Below, one piece after another: positions 40,279 to 48,547 of a stretch of 64,000 nt of DNA. A program made the translations under genes and the position numbers. The stretch comes from Gilvimarinus agarilyticus. Its GTDB lineage: Bacteria; Pseudomonadota; Gammaproteobacteria; Pseudomonadales; Cellvibrionaceae. Numbering within the stretch: position 1 is the first letter of the stretch; each line of letters begins with the position of its first letter. The DNA lies in the NCBI RefSeq assembly GCF_000832015.1, contig NZ_JXCJ01000001.1:1017706-1081705 (forward strand). The letters run 5' to 3'. The notes beneath the pieces are model-generated. The model ran no database searches. It was given only the letters and a program-made list of their open reading frames with translations, and had not been told where the DNA came from.

Positions 40279-41016
40279 ATGAATAAGCACTATTTACTCA
40301 CCAGTGTGTGCGCGCTCAGCCTGGCGCTGGCTGGCTGTGGTAGCGATGACGATGATACGTTGACGCCCCCGCCTGAACCCGAGTCGGAGCCGATCGTGTA
40401 CTCGGTTACGGTCACCAACCTGACACGCGGTCAGCCATTATCGCCTATGGCGCTGATGCTGGCGGGCCCCGAGTTTACGTCGGCCCGTATTGGCGAGCCG
40501 GTAAGTGTGGCGCTTGAGGTGCTGGCAGAGAGCGGGGATAACAGCCAGTTGTTGGAGGAGGCCGGCATGAATCAGCATGTCTATGCCAGCGCCTCGGCAG
40601 AAGGTGGTCCTCTGATGCCAGGGGCAAGTACCACGCTAGAGCTAACACTCGAGGAGCCCGATGAGGCTATCTACCTTGAGCTGGTCTCGATGCTCGCTAA
40701 CACCAACGATGGTATTGCCATGCTCAGTGCTAAAGCGCTATCGGGCTTGCAGCTGAATGAGTCGGTGAGCTTTATGGCGCCAGCTTACGATACCGGCACC
40801 GAGTTCAACAGTGAAAGCGCCGACACCATTATCGGCCCTGCGGCTGCGGGCGGTGCGCAACAAGGGTTTAGTGAAGTGCGCGACGACATTGCCGATGCGC
40901 TTACCTTGCACAGCGGTGTCGTATCGTTTGAAGACGGGCTGGCGAGCTCGGCGCTAAGTCAGGCGCAGCGTTTTGATAACCCGGTAATGCAGGTACGGGT
41001 AACGCGCCTGGAATAA
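40279..41016 (+). CDS. Spondin-domain lipoprotein (paralog)
   Basis: The 245-residue product has a lipoprotein signal (LALAGC, Cys about 18), an acidic linker DDDDTLTPPPEPESEP and a Spondin_N domain. YSVTVTNLTRGQPLSPMALML, LELVSMLANTNDGIAML and FMAPAYDTGTEFNSES align with the previous gene. The two products share layout but are clearly diverged. AGGAGG precedes the ATG at 40279. About 115 bases downstream, on the same strand, an OmpR/histidine-kinase pair begins; the four genes may form one signalling unit. Confidence 0.85.
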   Translation: MNKHYLLTSVCALSLALAGCGSDDDDTLTPPPEPESEPIVYSVTVTNLTRGQPLSPMALMLAGPEFTSARIGEPVSVALEVLAESGDNSQLLEEAGMNQHVYASASAEGGPLMPGASTTLELTLEEPDEAIYLELVSMLANTNDGIAMLSAKALSGLQLNESVSFMAPAYDTGTEFNSESADTIIGPAAAGGAQQGFSEVRDDIADALTLHSGVVSFEDGLASSALSQAQRFDNPVMQVRVTRLE

Positions 41017-41038
41017 CGATGGCTAGTCCCAGCGCCAT

Positions 41039-41071
41039 CCGCCCGGCCTGTTTGTAACATTTGCCGGGCGG
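41039..41071. other. Hairpin between spondin and two-component genes
   Basis: A perfect 9-bp GC stem, CCGCCCGGC (41039-41047) with GCCGGGCGG (41063-41071), has a 15-base loop. It is not followed by a T run, so it could slow or partly stop transcription, or be a stability element, between the spondin pair and the two-component genes. Confidence 0.5.
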
Positions 41072-41130
41072 GTGCGTCTGTTGTTTAGGTAATAACGCGA
41101 CTGTTTTGCACATTACGAGCGAGGGATGGC

Positions 41131-41895
41131 ATGGCCAATAGTGTTCGTTTAGCGTATGTGAATAACGCGCCGGCGCAGCGCAAGCGGTTTTTAGTCGTTG
41201 AAGACGAGCGGGATCTGGCGGAGCTGATTAAGCTGCATCTGTCTGAGCTCGACGCACACGTAGCGCTCGCTTACCGCGGAGATGAGGCGTTAACGCTAGC
41301 GCTGGAGCAGAGCTGGCATGCCATTGTGCTCGATTTGTCCCTGCCCGGCCTCGACGGCCTCGATGTTTGTCGCGAGCTACGTAGCCGGGGCATCTTTACG
41401 CCAGTATTAATGCTGACCTCGCGCTCGACAGAGCTCGATCGGGTGTTAGGGTTGGAGCTGGGCGCGGATGACTACCTTACCAAGCCTTTTAGTACGCTGG
41501 AACTCAACGCTCGTGTCAAAGCGTTGTTGCGGCGCGCCGAGCATCGTAGTGCAAACAACAGTAACACGCGCCAATGTGTCACGCTCGGAGGCCTACTCAT
41601 TGATCAAGAACGGCGCAGCGTAAGCGTCAATGGCGAGCCGGTCGAGCTCACCGCTCGCGAGTTTGAGCTGATCTGGTATTTTGCCTCGCACCCGGGGCGG
41701 GTGTTTCGTCGCTCTGAATTGCTCGATGCGGTATGGGGTTATGGTCACGATGGTTACGAGCACACCGTTAATAGTCATATTAACCGCCTGCGCGGCAAAA
41801 TAGAAACGAACCCGGCTGAGCCCGTCTATTTGAAAACCGTGTGGGGCGTGGGCTATAAATTTTGTGTCGAGCCCCTCAGTGAGGCGCCGTTGTGA
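41131..41895 (+). CDS. OmpR-family response regulator
   Basis: The 254-residue protein has an N-terminal receiver (about 18-135) with acidic residues VVEDERD, phospho-acceptor Asp in IVLDLSLPGLDG and Lys in DYLTKPF. A C-terminal winged-helix DNA-binding domain (about 150-245) carries VELTAREFELIWYFASHPGRVF, DAVWGYGHDGYEHTVNSHI and LKTVWGVGYKF. It overlaps its sensor kinase by four bases (GTGA). Upstream spondin-domain genes are the best candidates for targets or inputs. Confidence 0.95.
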   Translation: MANSVRLAYVNNAPAQRKRFLVVEDERDLAELIKLHLSELDAHVALAYRGDEALTLALEQSWHAIVLDLSLPGLDGLDVCRELRSRGIFTPVLMLTSRSTELDRVLGLELGADDYLTKPFSTLELNARVKALLRRAEHRSANNSNTRQCVTLGGLLIDQERRSVSVNGEPVELTAREFELIWYFASHPGRVFRRSELLDAVWGYGHDGYEHTVNSHINRLRGKIETNPAEPVYLKTVWGVGYKFCVEPLSEAPL

Positions 41896-43367
41896 GCCGC
41901 TGGTTTACCACTCTTTATGCGCGGTTGGCGCTGGTGCTCATTGTGCTGTTTGCCAGTATCGGTGTGGCTTATCTGGCGCTGGTGTACTGGAGCAGTAACC
42001 GCTACTACCAGGAGATGACGCAAAGCTTAAATCGCAGCCTGGGCATGTACATCGTCAATCGGGCTCCGCTGATCGAAGACGGCGTGGTGAACCAAGGTGC
42101 GATGCAAGAGCTGGCTGAATTGGTGATGGTGGTGAACCCCATTGTCGAGGTCTACTTGACGGATGCCGAGGGTGAGATTTTAGATCACGCCTTTGCCCCG
42201 TCCGAGCTCGTGAGTACGCGTATTAATACCGCTCCGGTGACTGACTGGCTGAACAATGAACGCCCTCTGCCCATCACAGGGACCGACCCTCGCACCGGAC
42301 GCGAGAATAAAGTGTTTTCCGCTTGGCCCGTTGAAGATAACGGGGCTCATGTGGGGTATTTGTATGTGGTGTTAGGCGGCAAGCTATACCAATCGCTGCG
42401 CGACTCGCTCGACGAAAGCTACGTGTTGCGTCTGAGCCTTGGGGCTTTGTTGGCCGTTGTGTTTTTTGCTCTGCTGAGTGCGGTGATTATTTTTGCCGCT
42501 ATGACCCGGCCACTGCGTCGATTGGCGCGGCAGATGCAGGCGTTTCAGGTGGCCGAGCTCGGCGCCGCGCAAACCCCGGCCGGTACCGGTGATGAGATCG
42601 CCTATCTGCAGAGTACGTTCGAGCGCATGCAAGAAAAAATTCACCAGCAGCTGCAATGCCTGGAGCAAACGGACCGGCTGCGTCGCGAGCTGGTGTCCAA
42701 TGTGTCGCACGATTTACGCACGCCGCTGGCATCTATGCAGGGTTACCTCGAGACGTTAGCCATACGCGATGACAAGCTCAGCGATACCGACCGCACCCGC
42801 TATGTAAAAATTGCCTACACGCACTGCCGCCGTCTTACCCGGTTGGTGCAAGAGTTGTTTGAGCTCAGCAAGCTCGATACCGGGCGCACCGAGTTAACCC
42901 GTGAAACCTTCTTTCTGGCGGAGCTGCTGCAAGACGTCGTGCAAAAATTTGAGCTTAAAGCCCAGCAACGCGATATAGCGCTGCAAGCTGATTTTTCTGG
43001 CAAGCCCTATGCCGTGACTGCCGATATCGCGCTGATGGAGCGAGTGTTTGAAAACCTGATCGAAAACGCGCTGTGTTATACGCCCGACGGCGGCCGGGTA
43101 GCGGTGACCCTGGCCGCCCAAGACGATGCGGTGGCAGTCGCTGTTGAAGATACAGGTATTGGTGTTGCTCAAGACAAGTTACCGCGTATTTTTGAGCGAT
43201 ACTATCAGGCTAAGGGCCCGCGTTACGCTCAGGGCGACGGCACGGGGCTCGGGCTTGCCATCGTCAAACGCATACTCGATCTGCATCACTGCGAAATCTC
43301 GGTGAGCTCGCAAGAGGGGCGCGGCACCTGTTTTTCGTTCGAGCTACCGCGTGCCGAGGCCGGTTAG
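41892..43367 (+). CDS. Sensor histidine kinase
   Basis: The 491-residue membrane kinase starts with GTG overlapping the regulator's stop. A first membrane helix (about 10-32), a periplasmic sensor domain (about 33-175) and a second helix (about 178-200) precede HAMP, HisKA (H-box SNVSHDLRTPLASMQGYLETL) and the ATPase domain with ENLIENALCYT (N box), VEDTGIGVAQDKLPRIFERYY (G1/F) and GDGTGLGLAIVKRIL (G2). All catalytic boxes are intact. The signal is unknown. The spondin-domain lipoprotein upstream could act as a periplasmic partner. Confidence 0.95.
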   Translation: MSRWFTTLYARLALVLIVLFASIGVAYLALVYWSSNRYYQEMTQSLNRSLGMYIVNRAPLIEDGVVNQGAMQELAELVMVVNPIVEVYLTDAEGEILDHAFAPSELVSTRINTAPVTDWLNNERPLPITGTDPRTGRENKVFSAWPVEDNGAHVGYLYVVLGGKLYQSLRDSLDESYVLRLSLGALLAVVFFALLSAVIIFAAMTRPLRRLARQMQAFQVAELGAAQTPAGTGDEIAYLQSTFERMQEKIHQQLQCLEQTDRLRRELVSNVSHDLRTPLASMQGYLETLAIRDDKLSDTDRTRYVKIAYTHCRRLTRLVQELFELSKLDTGRTELTRETFFLAELLQDVVQKFELKAQQRDIALQADFSGKPYAVTADIALMERVFENLIENALCYTPDGGRVAVTLAAQDDAVAVAVEDTGIGVAQDKLPRIFERYYQAKGPRYAQGDGTGLGLAIVKRILDLHHCEISVSSQEGRGTCFSFELPRAEAG

Positions 43368-43449
43368 GAGACTGGTCTCTGGCAATGTCGCTTGGCAGGG
43401 GCGGGCTGGGTTATGATGCGCGCTGGGTAATGAGAGCGTGGGAGTAGTT

Positions 43450-44823
43450 GTGGCAAAAGCAAAAACAGCGTTCGTGTGCAACGAATGCGGTGCCGACTTT
43501 GGCAAATGGCAGGGCCAGTGCAGCGAGTGCGGCACCTGGAATTCGGTTGTCGAGATGAAGCTGGGCCCGACCCCCAAAGGTGGCGCGCGCGGTGCGGAGT
43601 TTTCGGGCTACGCGGGCAGCACTCAAGCACAGGTGCAAACACTGGCCGATATCAGCCTTGAGGATTTGCCGCGACTGCCCAGCGGTACTGGTGAGTTCGA
43701 TCGGGTGCTGGGAGGCGGCTTGGTGCCGGGCTCGGTGGTACTCATTGGTGGTCACCCGGGGGCCGGCAAAAGCACGCTGTTGTTGCAAACCCTGTGTAAA
43801 TTAGCCGAGACGATGCCGGCGTTGTACGTCACCGGTGAGGAGTCTTTGCAGCAGGTCGCCATGCGCGCAAAACGTTTAGGCCTACCTACCGATAAACTGC
43901 AAATGCTCAGCGAAACCAGCGTCGAATTAATTTGCATGAGCGCCGAAAAAGTCCGGCCCAAAGTTATGGTGGTGGACTCTATTCAGGTGGTGCATTTAAG
44001 CGATATTCAATCGGCACCGGGCTCGGTATCCCAAGTGCGTGAGGCGGCGGCGTTTTTAACCCGCTTTGCCAAACAAACCGGCACTGTGGTTATTTTAGTG
44101 GGGCACGTGACCAAAGACGGCTCGCTGGCCGGCCCCAAAGTGCTTGAGCACATGATCGACTGCTCAATTTTGTTAGAGGGCTCGCACGACTCGCGTTTTA
44201 GAACCTTACGCGGCAGCAAAAACCGTTTTGGCGCGGTGAACGAGCTGGGCGTGTTTGCCATGACAGAGCAGGGCATGAAAGAGGTCAGCAACCCATCGGC
44301 GATATTTTTGCAGCGTGGTGAAGATGTCTCTTCAGGCTCGGTCGTCATGGTGATGTGGGAGGGAACTCGCCCATTGTTGGTGGAGATTCAGGCGCTGGTG
44401 GACGATAGCCATTTGGGCAACCCACGCCGGGTGGCCGTGGGGCTGGATCAAAACCGACTGTCGATGTTACTCGCGGTGCTGCACCGTCACGGGGGCATTA
44501 TGGTGGGCGACCAAGATGTGTTTGTGAATGTGGTGGGCGGCGTGCGCGTCGCTGAAACCAGCGCCGATTTGGCGTTGTTGTTGGCCATCGTGTCGAGCTT
44601 TCGTGATCGTGCGTTGCCGCGCGATTTAATGGTGTTTGGCGAGGTAGGGTTGGCCGGAGAGATTCGCCCGGTACCCAGTGGCCAAGAGCGCCTACGCGAG
44701 GCGTCCAAGCATGGCTTTAAACGGGCGATCGTGCCTGCGGGCAATGCGCCGCAAAAAGCGATTGCCGGCTTTGAAGTCGTGGCGGTGCACAACTTAGCCG
44801 AGGCACTGGAGGCTATTGATTAA
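43450..44823 (+). CDS. radA: RadA, DNA repair/recombination protein
   Basis: The 457-residue RecA-related ATPase/helicase promotes branch migration in recombination repair. The N-terminal C4 zinc finger (CNECGADFGKWQGQCSEC), Walker A GGHPGAGKSTLL, the RadA-specific KNRFGAVNELGVF and the Lon-protease-like C-terminal domain (RVAETSADLALLLAIVSSF, EVGLAGEIRPV) are all present. GTG 43450 is used as start: GGGAG at 43440-43444 lies five bases upstream, while the GTG at 43438 lacks its own site. Confidence 0.97.
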   Translation: MAKAKTAFVCNECGADFGKWQGQCSECGTWNSVVEMKLGPTPKGGARGAEFSGYAGSTQAQVQTLADISLEDLPRLPSGTGEFDRVLGGGLVPGSVVLIGGHPGAGKSTLLLQTLCKLAETMPALYVTGEESLQQVAMRAKRLGLPTDKLQMLSETSVELICMSAEKVRPKVMVVDSIQVVHLSDIQSAPGSVSQVREAAAFLTRFAKQTGTVVILVGHVTKDGSLAGPKVLEHMIDCSILLEGSHDSRFRTLRGSKNRFGAVNELGVFAMTEQGMKEVSNPSAIFLQRGEDVSSGSVVMVMWEGTRPLLVEIQALVDDSHLGNPRRVAVGLDQNRLSMLLAVLHRHGGIMVGDQDVFVNVVGGVRVAETSADLALLLAIVSSFRDRALPRDLMVFGEVGLAGEIRPVPSGQERLREASKHGFKRAIVPAGNAPQKAIAGFEVVAVHNLAEALEAID

Positions 44824-45008
44824 CCTTGCACGACCGTTTGGTGTGCGAGTGGCCAAGCAGCGCCATCGGGTTACCCCTCGCTAACTACCGACACCCCGCA
44901 AGCAATCTGTGGGTAATCCCTCCAAATGTAGACTACTATCACTTTTGAACAGATCCATAAGCACTCTATAAGCGTACTAATAACAACGATTTGTGTGGTG
45001 TGGTTAAT

Positions 45009-45578
45009 ATGTCGAGAAAAAAACGCAGGCGCGTCATAGCGGTATTGCTGCTGGCGGCCTCCGCCTTTCCCGCAAGTATCTGGGTATCTCAATTGGTGTC
45101 GTCCGCGTTTGGCACCGATGCTGCGCTGACTGTCACCCCGTTTTCGTGGGTAAACAGCCGCGGCGATACTGTCGAACTGGCCTCGGTCGAGTCTCCGCTC
45201 ATTATGCTTTTTATGGGCTATTTGTCCTGCGACTCGGCGTGCCCCGCTCGGTTGGGCGAGCTGGTGGCGATCTCCCGTGAGCTATCACCGCAAAAGCTAG
45301 ACCTTGTGTTTATCACGCTCGACCCTGTACGTGATACGGCCGAGCGTCGAGAAGCGCTGGTGGAGGCGTTAGGCATTGCCACCGGTGTTATGCAAAGTAA
45401 GGCGCTTTCGCGCTTAAGGTTTGAGCTGCGTGACCGACAACAAGATATAGCAAACCATTCGACTCGTATTTATGTTCTTACGCCTGCCGGTAGGCTTGTT
45501 ACGGCGTTTTCTGGGCAGGCCCTTACTGTGCAGGACGTAAAGCAGAGACTGCACACGTTAGGCTATTTAGAAAATTAA
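45009..45578 (+). CDS. SCO1/SenC-family thioredoxin-fold protein
   Basis: The 189-residue product has an N-terminal membrane anchor (about 8-28) and a periplasmic thioredoxin-like domain. The copper/redox motif is CDSACP (CxxxCP) and the third ligand-type His is in [14 protein letters not shown], so all three conserved SCO ligands are present. SCO proteins deliver copper to cytochrome oxidase or act as thiol reductases. Here no oxidase genes are near; instead a chemoreceptor gene starts 10 bases downstream. ATG 45009 is preferred over 44991, since the basic MSRKKRRR start then leads into the helix. Confidence 0.87.
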   Translation: MSRKKRRRVIAVLLLAASAFPASIWVSQLVSSAFGTDAALTVTPFSWVNSRGDTVELASVESPLIMLFMGYLSCDSACPARLGELVAISRELSPQKLDLVFITLDPVRDTAERREALVEALGIATGVMQSKALSRLRFELRDRQQDIANHSTRIYVLTPAGRLVTAFSGQALTVQDVKQRLHTLGYLEN

Positions 45579-45588
45579 AGAGGTGTTT

Positions 45589-47085
45589 ATGAACGAGGCG
45601 AGCCACTCGCAGGCGGTCAATGATCGTTCCGTGCTGATTATATTACTGGCACAGGTGCCTATTGTTTGGCTCTCGGGGATGCTAGGCGCGAACTTGTTTT
45701 GGTTTAGTGCTGTTGGGGCTACAGTGCTTGGGGCCGCCAGTGTCGTATGCTATTTTTTACTCAAGGGCCATTGGGTGTTGTCTGTGGCCTTTGCTATTTT
45801 GATGATGAGTTTTTCGGCGCTGCTAATCCAATCGCAAATGGGGATGCTGGAAATGCATTTTCATATTTTTGCGATGATGGCCGTGTTTCTGATCTATGAA
45901 GATTGGCGGCCCATAATGGCGGCGTTGCTCACCGTCGCTTTGCACCATATTGCCTTTACCGCTTTGCAAATGTCAGGAGCCGAAGTTGTCGGCGTACCGC
46001 TAATGGCTTTCGCTATTGAGTGCACCTGGAATATTACTCTGCTACATGCCGCTTTTGCCGGGGCAGAGGCTATTATTTTGTCGATTTTAGCGGGGCTGTT
46101 ACGCAAGCGGACACAAGCGGATTTGTCAGTCGTCGGTATTGTTCAGCAGGTGGCCACCCAACGTGATTTATGTGTCGCAACGCCGCGCGAGAACACAGAT
46201 GCAGAGCGTGCCGTTAACCAACTGGTTAAAACCCTGAACGAAATTTTTGTGGGCTTTCGTAAGCGTGCGGCATCTCTGGATGATGTGAGTGGCGTGCTGG
46301 ACGACATTAGCTCAAGTATTGGTCGAATTACAGCGGCGCAGTACGATCAAACCACTCGCATTGCACAATCAACGGAAGACATGTTGAGCAGTATTGGCGT
46401 GGTCGAAAATAACAGCACGCAATCGGCTCAGCTTGCCGAGCAGCTGGAAACCGAGGTTAGCGATGCGAGCACGGGTATGGGTAAGATCGTGGCCTCCATA
46501 CGCGGGCTTGAATCAGAGATGAGTGAGGTGTCGGCGTCTTTAAACCAAGTGAATACCGATACAAAAGCCGTGACCTCTATCGTTGATAGTATTACGGCAA
46601 TTTCTGAGCAAACTAATTTGTTGGCCCTTAACGCGGCAATTGAGGCGGCTCGTGCCGGGGAGTCCGGCCGCGGGTTTGCGGTGGTGGCCGACGAGGTGCG
46701 AACTTTGGCTGCGCGCTCGAAAAGCTCCGCCAGTGAAATCGGTGTATTGATTGAGCGCTTGAATAACAGTGTCTTAAAGACTGTGGAGTCTATGGCTCAG
46801 CGGCAAGAGGACTTGGCCGCCAGTAGTACGCATGTGTTAGCGGTAGGTGAGAAGTTGGGCGTTATCGCTGACGATTCCCGTAGCGTCAGTCAAATGTCGC
46901 AATCCATTGCGCTTGCCATTGAGGGACAGCGGCGCGTGATGGAGCAAATCGGTGACGACAGCAGTTCCATTAATAAAGAGAGTGGTCAGCTATCTGAGCT
47001 GTCACAAGAGTTGGTGCGCGGCGCGGCTGAATTGCGGGAGATGACGTCTCAGAACCGGTTGGCCATTGCCGAATTTAAAACGTAA
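45589..47085 (+). CDS. Methyl-accepting chemotaxis protein with multi-helix membrane sensor
   Basis: The 498-residue receptor lacks a large periplasmic domain. The first ~175 residues are about six membrane helices containing conserved His/Glu positions ([26 protein letters not shown]). The cytoplasmic part has the MCP signalling tip [20 protein letters not shown] and [18 protein letters not shown]. This membrane region is a recurring but poorly studied sensor type. ATG 45589 has AAAGAGG five bases upstream. The SCO-like gene just before it (10 bases) is probably cotranscribed, pointing to a redox, copper or heme cue. That link is inference. Confidence 0.9.
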   Translation: MNEASHSQAVNDRSVLIILLAQVPIVWLSGMLGANLFWFSAVGATVLGAASVVCYFLLKGHWVLSVAFAILMMSFSALLIQSQMGMLEMHFHIFAMMAVFLIYEDWRPIMAALLTVALHHIAFTALQMSGAEVVGVPLMAFAIECTWNITLLHAAFAGAEAIILSILAGLLRKRTQADLSVVGIVQQVATQRDLCVATPRENTDAERAVNQLVKTLNEIFVGFRKRAASLDDVSGVLDDISSSIGRITAAQYDQTTRIAQSTEDMLSSIGVVENNSTQSAQLAEQLETEVSDASTGMGKIVASIRGLESEMSEVSASLNQVNTDTKAVTSIVDSITAISEQTNLLALNAAIEAARAGESGRGFAVVADEVRTLAARSKSSASEIGVLIERLNNSVLKTVESMAQRQEDLAASSTHVLAVGEKLGVIADDSRSVSQMSQSIALAIEGQRRVMEQIGDDSSSINKESGQLSELSQELVRGAAELREMTSQNRLAIAEFKT

Positions 47086-47094
47086 TCGTCGGGT

Positions 47095-47131
47095 GCGAGC
47101 TACACGGGCTAAAGCAGCTCGTGTAGCTCGC
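47095..47131. terminator. Hairpin between convergent MCP and PilZ genes
   Basis: A 12-bp perfect stem, GCGAGCTACACG (47095-47106) with CGTGTAGCTCGC (47120-47131). The right arm encodes the last residues of the PilZ protein. There is no strong T run. It probably separates the two converging transcripts. Confidence 0.6.
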
Positions 47132-47462
47132 GCTCGGCGGCCTCGGCGCCGAGATTTAGCTCTATCAAACGACGCAGGTGCCGGATACTGGTGATGTCTA
47201 TCTGGGTGCACTGAAACCCGGTGCACTGAGGTTCACGGTGTGCGATTTGCGTGTGCATACTGATTTGCTGTTGCTCGGATAGCGCTATTTCAGCTCGTAC
47301 CGGTGCCTGAGCGTCCACCTCCGTGGGCAGTTCGCCGGCCACCAGGAGGCCTTTGAGAGAGATATCCAGCAGTTGTGCGTGCCAGTGAAACCCTGCCTGA
47401 GACAAAATAACCTCGGTATGAAACGGAATACGCTGAAAGTGGCGGCGGTTGGAGTCGCTCAT
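47109..47462 (-). CDS. PilZ-domain c-di-GMP-binding protein
   Basis: The 117-residue single-domain protein has the RxxxR element (RRHFQRIPF, near residue 7) and the D/NxSxxG strand (DISLKGLLV, near residues 33-41) that together bind cyclic di-GMP. No other domain is attached, so it is probably an adaptor in motility or adhesion control. It converges on the MCP gene and has its own promoter side facing the ROK kinase gene. Confidence 0.88.
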   Translation of the reverse strand: MSDSNRRHFQRIPFHTEVILSQAGFHWHAQLLDISLKGLLVAGELPTEVDAQAPVRAEIALSEQQQISMHTQIAHREPQCTGFQCTQIDITSIRHLRRLIELNLGAEAAERELHELL

Positions 47463-47572
47463 AATCGTGGCCTGTTATTGTTGTTTCGCCTCAAGTGTAG
47501 TCGATCGGTGATCCCCCTGCCGGCTGTTATAATGGCACCTTTCGCGCACCTGAGTTCCCAAGTGAGACAACC

Positions 47573-48481
47573 ATGACACAACTGAGAGTAGGCATTGATC
47601 TGGGCGGCACTAAAACCGAGATCATCGTGCTAAATAACGCCAGCGAAGAGCTGTACCGCAAGCGAATTCCCACCTACCGCGATGACTACCAACGTACTCT
47701 GGATGATTTGACCCTGTTGGTCACACAGGCCGAAGAAGCGGTAGGCGTTAGCTGTATACCGGTGGGCTTGGGGATTCCCGGTACGGTATCGCGCAAAACC
47801 GGCTGCGTTAAAAATGCTAACTCCACCTGGCTTAATGGCCGCCCTTTAACGGTGGATATCTCGGCGCAGTTACAGCGTGAGGTTAAAGTCACTAACGATG
47901 CCAACTGCCTTGCCGTGTCAGAGGCAACCGACGGTGCCGGCGCGGGCTACGACTTGGTATTTGCCGCCATTTTGGGCACTGGCTGCGGTGGCGGGGTATG
48001 TTATCGCGCCACACCTTTGGCGGGCCCGAATGGCGTGGGAGGGGAGTGGGGCCATAACCCGCTGCCCTGGACGAGCGAGCCACAGCTTAATGCGCGTCCG
48101 TGTTACTGCGGCCGCTTTGGTTGCCAGGAAACTTTTATATCGGGTACCGGCCTGACAGAAACGTATCGGCTGGCGACGGGCGCGAGCTTAAGCGGCGTTG
48201 AGTTGTTGGCCGCCCGTGACAGTGGCGACAGTACCGCCGCGCAGGTAATAGAGGCGTATATGGATCACTTGGCACGAGCTTTTGCTGGCGTGATCAACGT
48301 ACTGGACCCGGATGCTATTGTGATTGGAGGGGGCGCCTCCAACATAGCCGAGATCTACGATGAGCTACCCAAACGGCTGCCGGGCTACGTATTTGGCGGT
48401 GAATGTGACACGCCGATTTTACAGGCGCGGCACGGCGACTCCAGCGGGGTGAGAGGAGCGGCTTGGTTAAATCAGGTTTAA
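47573..48481 (+). CDS. ROK-family sugar kinase (fructokinase / GlcNAc kinase type)
   Basis: The 302-residue enzyme has the ROK ATP motif (GIDLGGTKTEIIVL), the active-site ANCLAVSEATDGAGAG region and the ROK zinc site (HNPLPW followed by CYCGRFGCQETFISG). Phosphate-binding GGGASNI and a C-terminal RHGDSSGVRGAAWL match Mak (manno(fructo)kinase) and NagK. The exact sugar cannot be fixed. It stands alone, with a heptamer-repeat hairpin right after its stop. Confidence 0.9.
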   Translation: MTQLRVGIDLGGTKTEIIVLNNASEELYRKRIPTYRDDYQRTLDDLTLLVTQAEEAVGVSCIPVGLGIPGTVSRKTGCVKNANSTWLNGRPLTVDISAQLQREVKVTNDANCLAVSEATDGAGAGYDLVFAAILGTGCGGGVCYRATPLAGPNGVGGEWGHNPLPWTSEPQLNARPCYCGRFGCQETFISGTGLTETYRLATGASLSGVELLAARDSGDSTAAQVIEAYMDHLARAFAGVINVLDPDAIVIGGGASNIAEIYDELPKRLPGYVFGGECDTPILQARHGDSSGVRGAAWLNQV

Positions 48482-48487
48482 TGTAAC

Positions 48488-48540
48488 GGGGAACGGGGAA
48501 CGGGGAACGGGGAATAACGTCGTCCCCCCGTTCTCCGTTC
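48488..48540. repeat. GGGGAAC heptamer repeat forming a hairpin
   Basis: Three full copies plus a partial copy of GGGGAAC (48488-48513) are followed by an imperfect inverted copy TCCCCCCGTTCTCCGTTC (48523-48540). Together they can fold into a GC hairpin between the ROK kinase stop and the convergent nhaD stop. The unit differs at one base from GGTGAAC at the left end of the window. Confidence 0.85.
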
Positions 48541-48547
48541 GTCGTAC

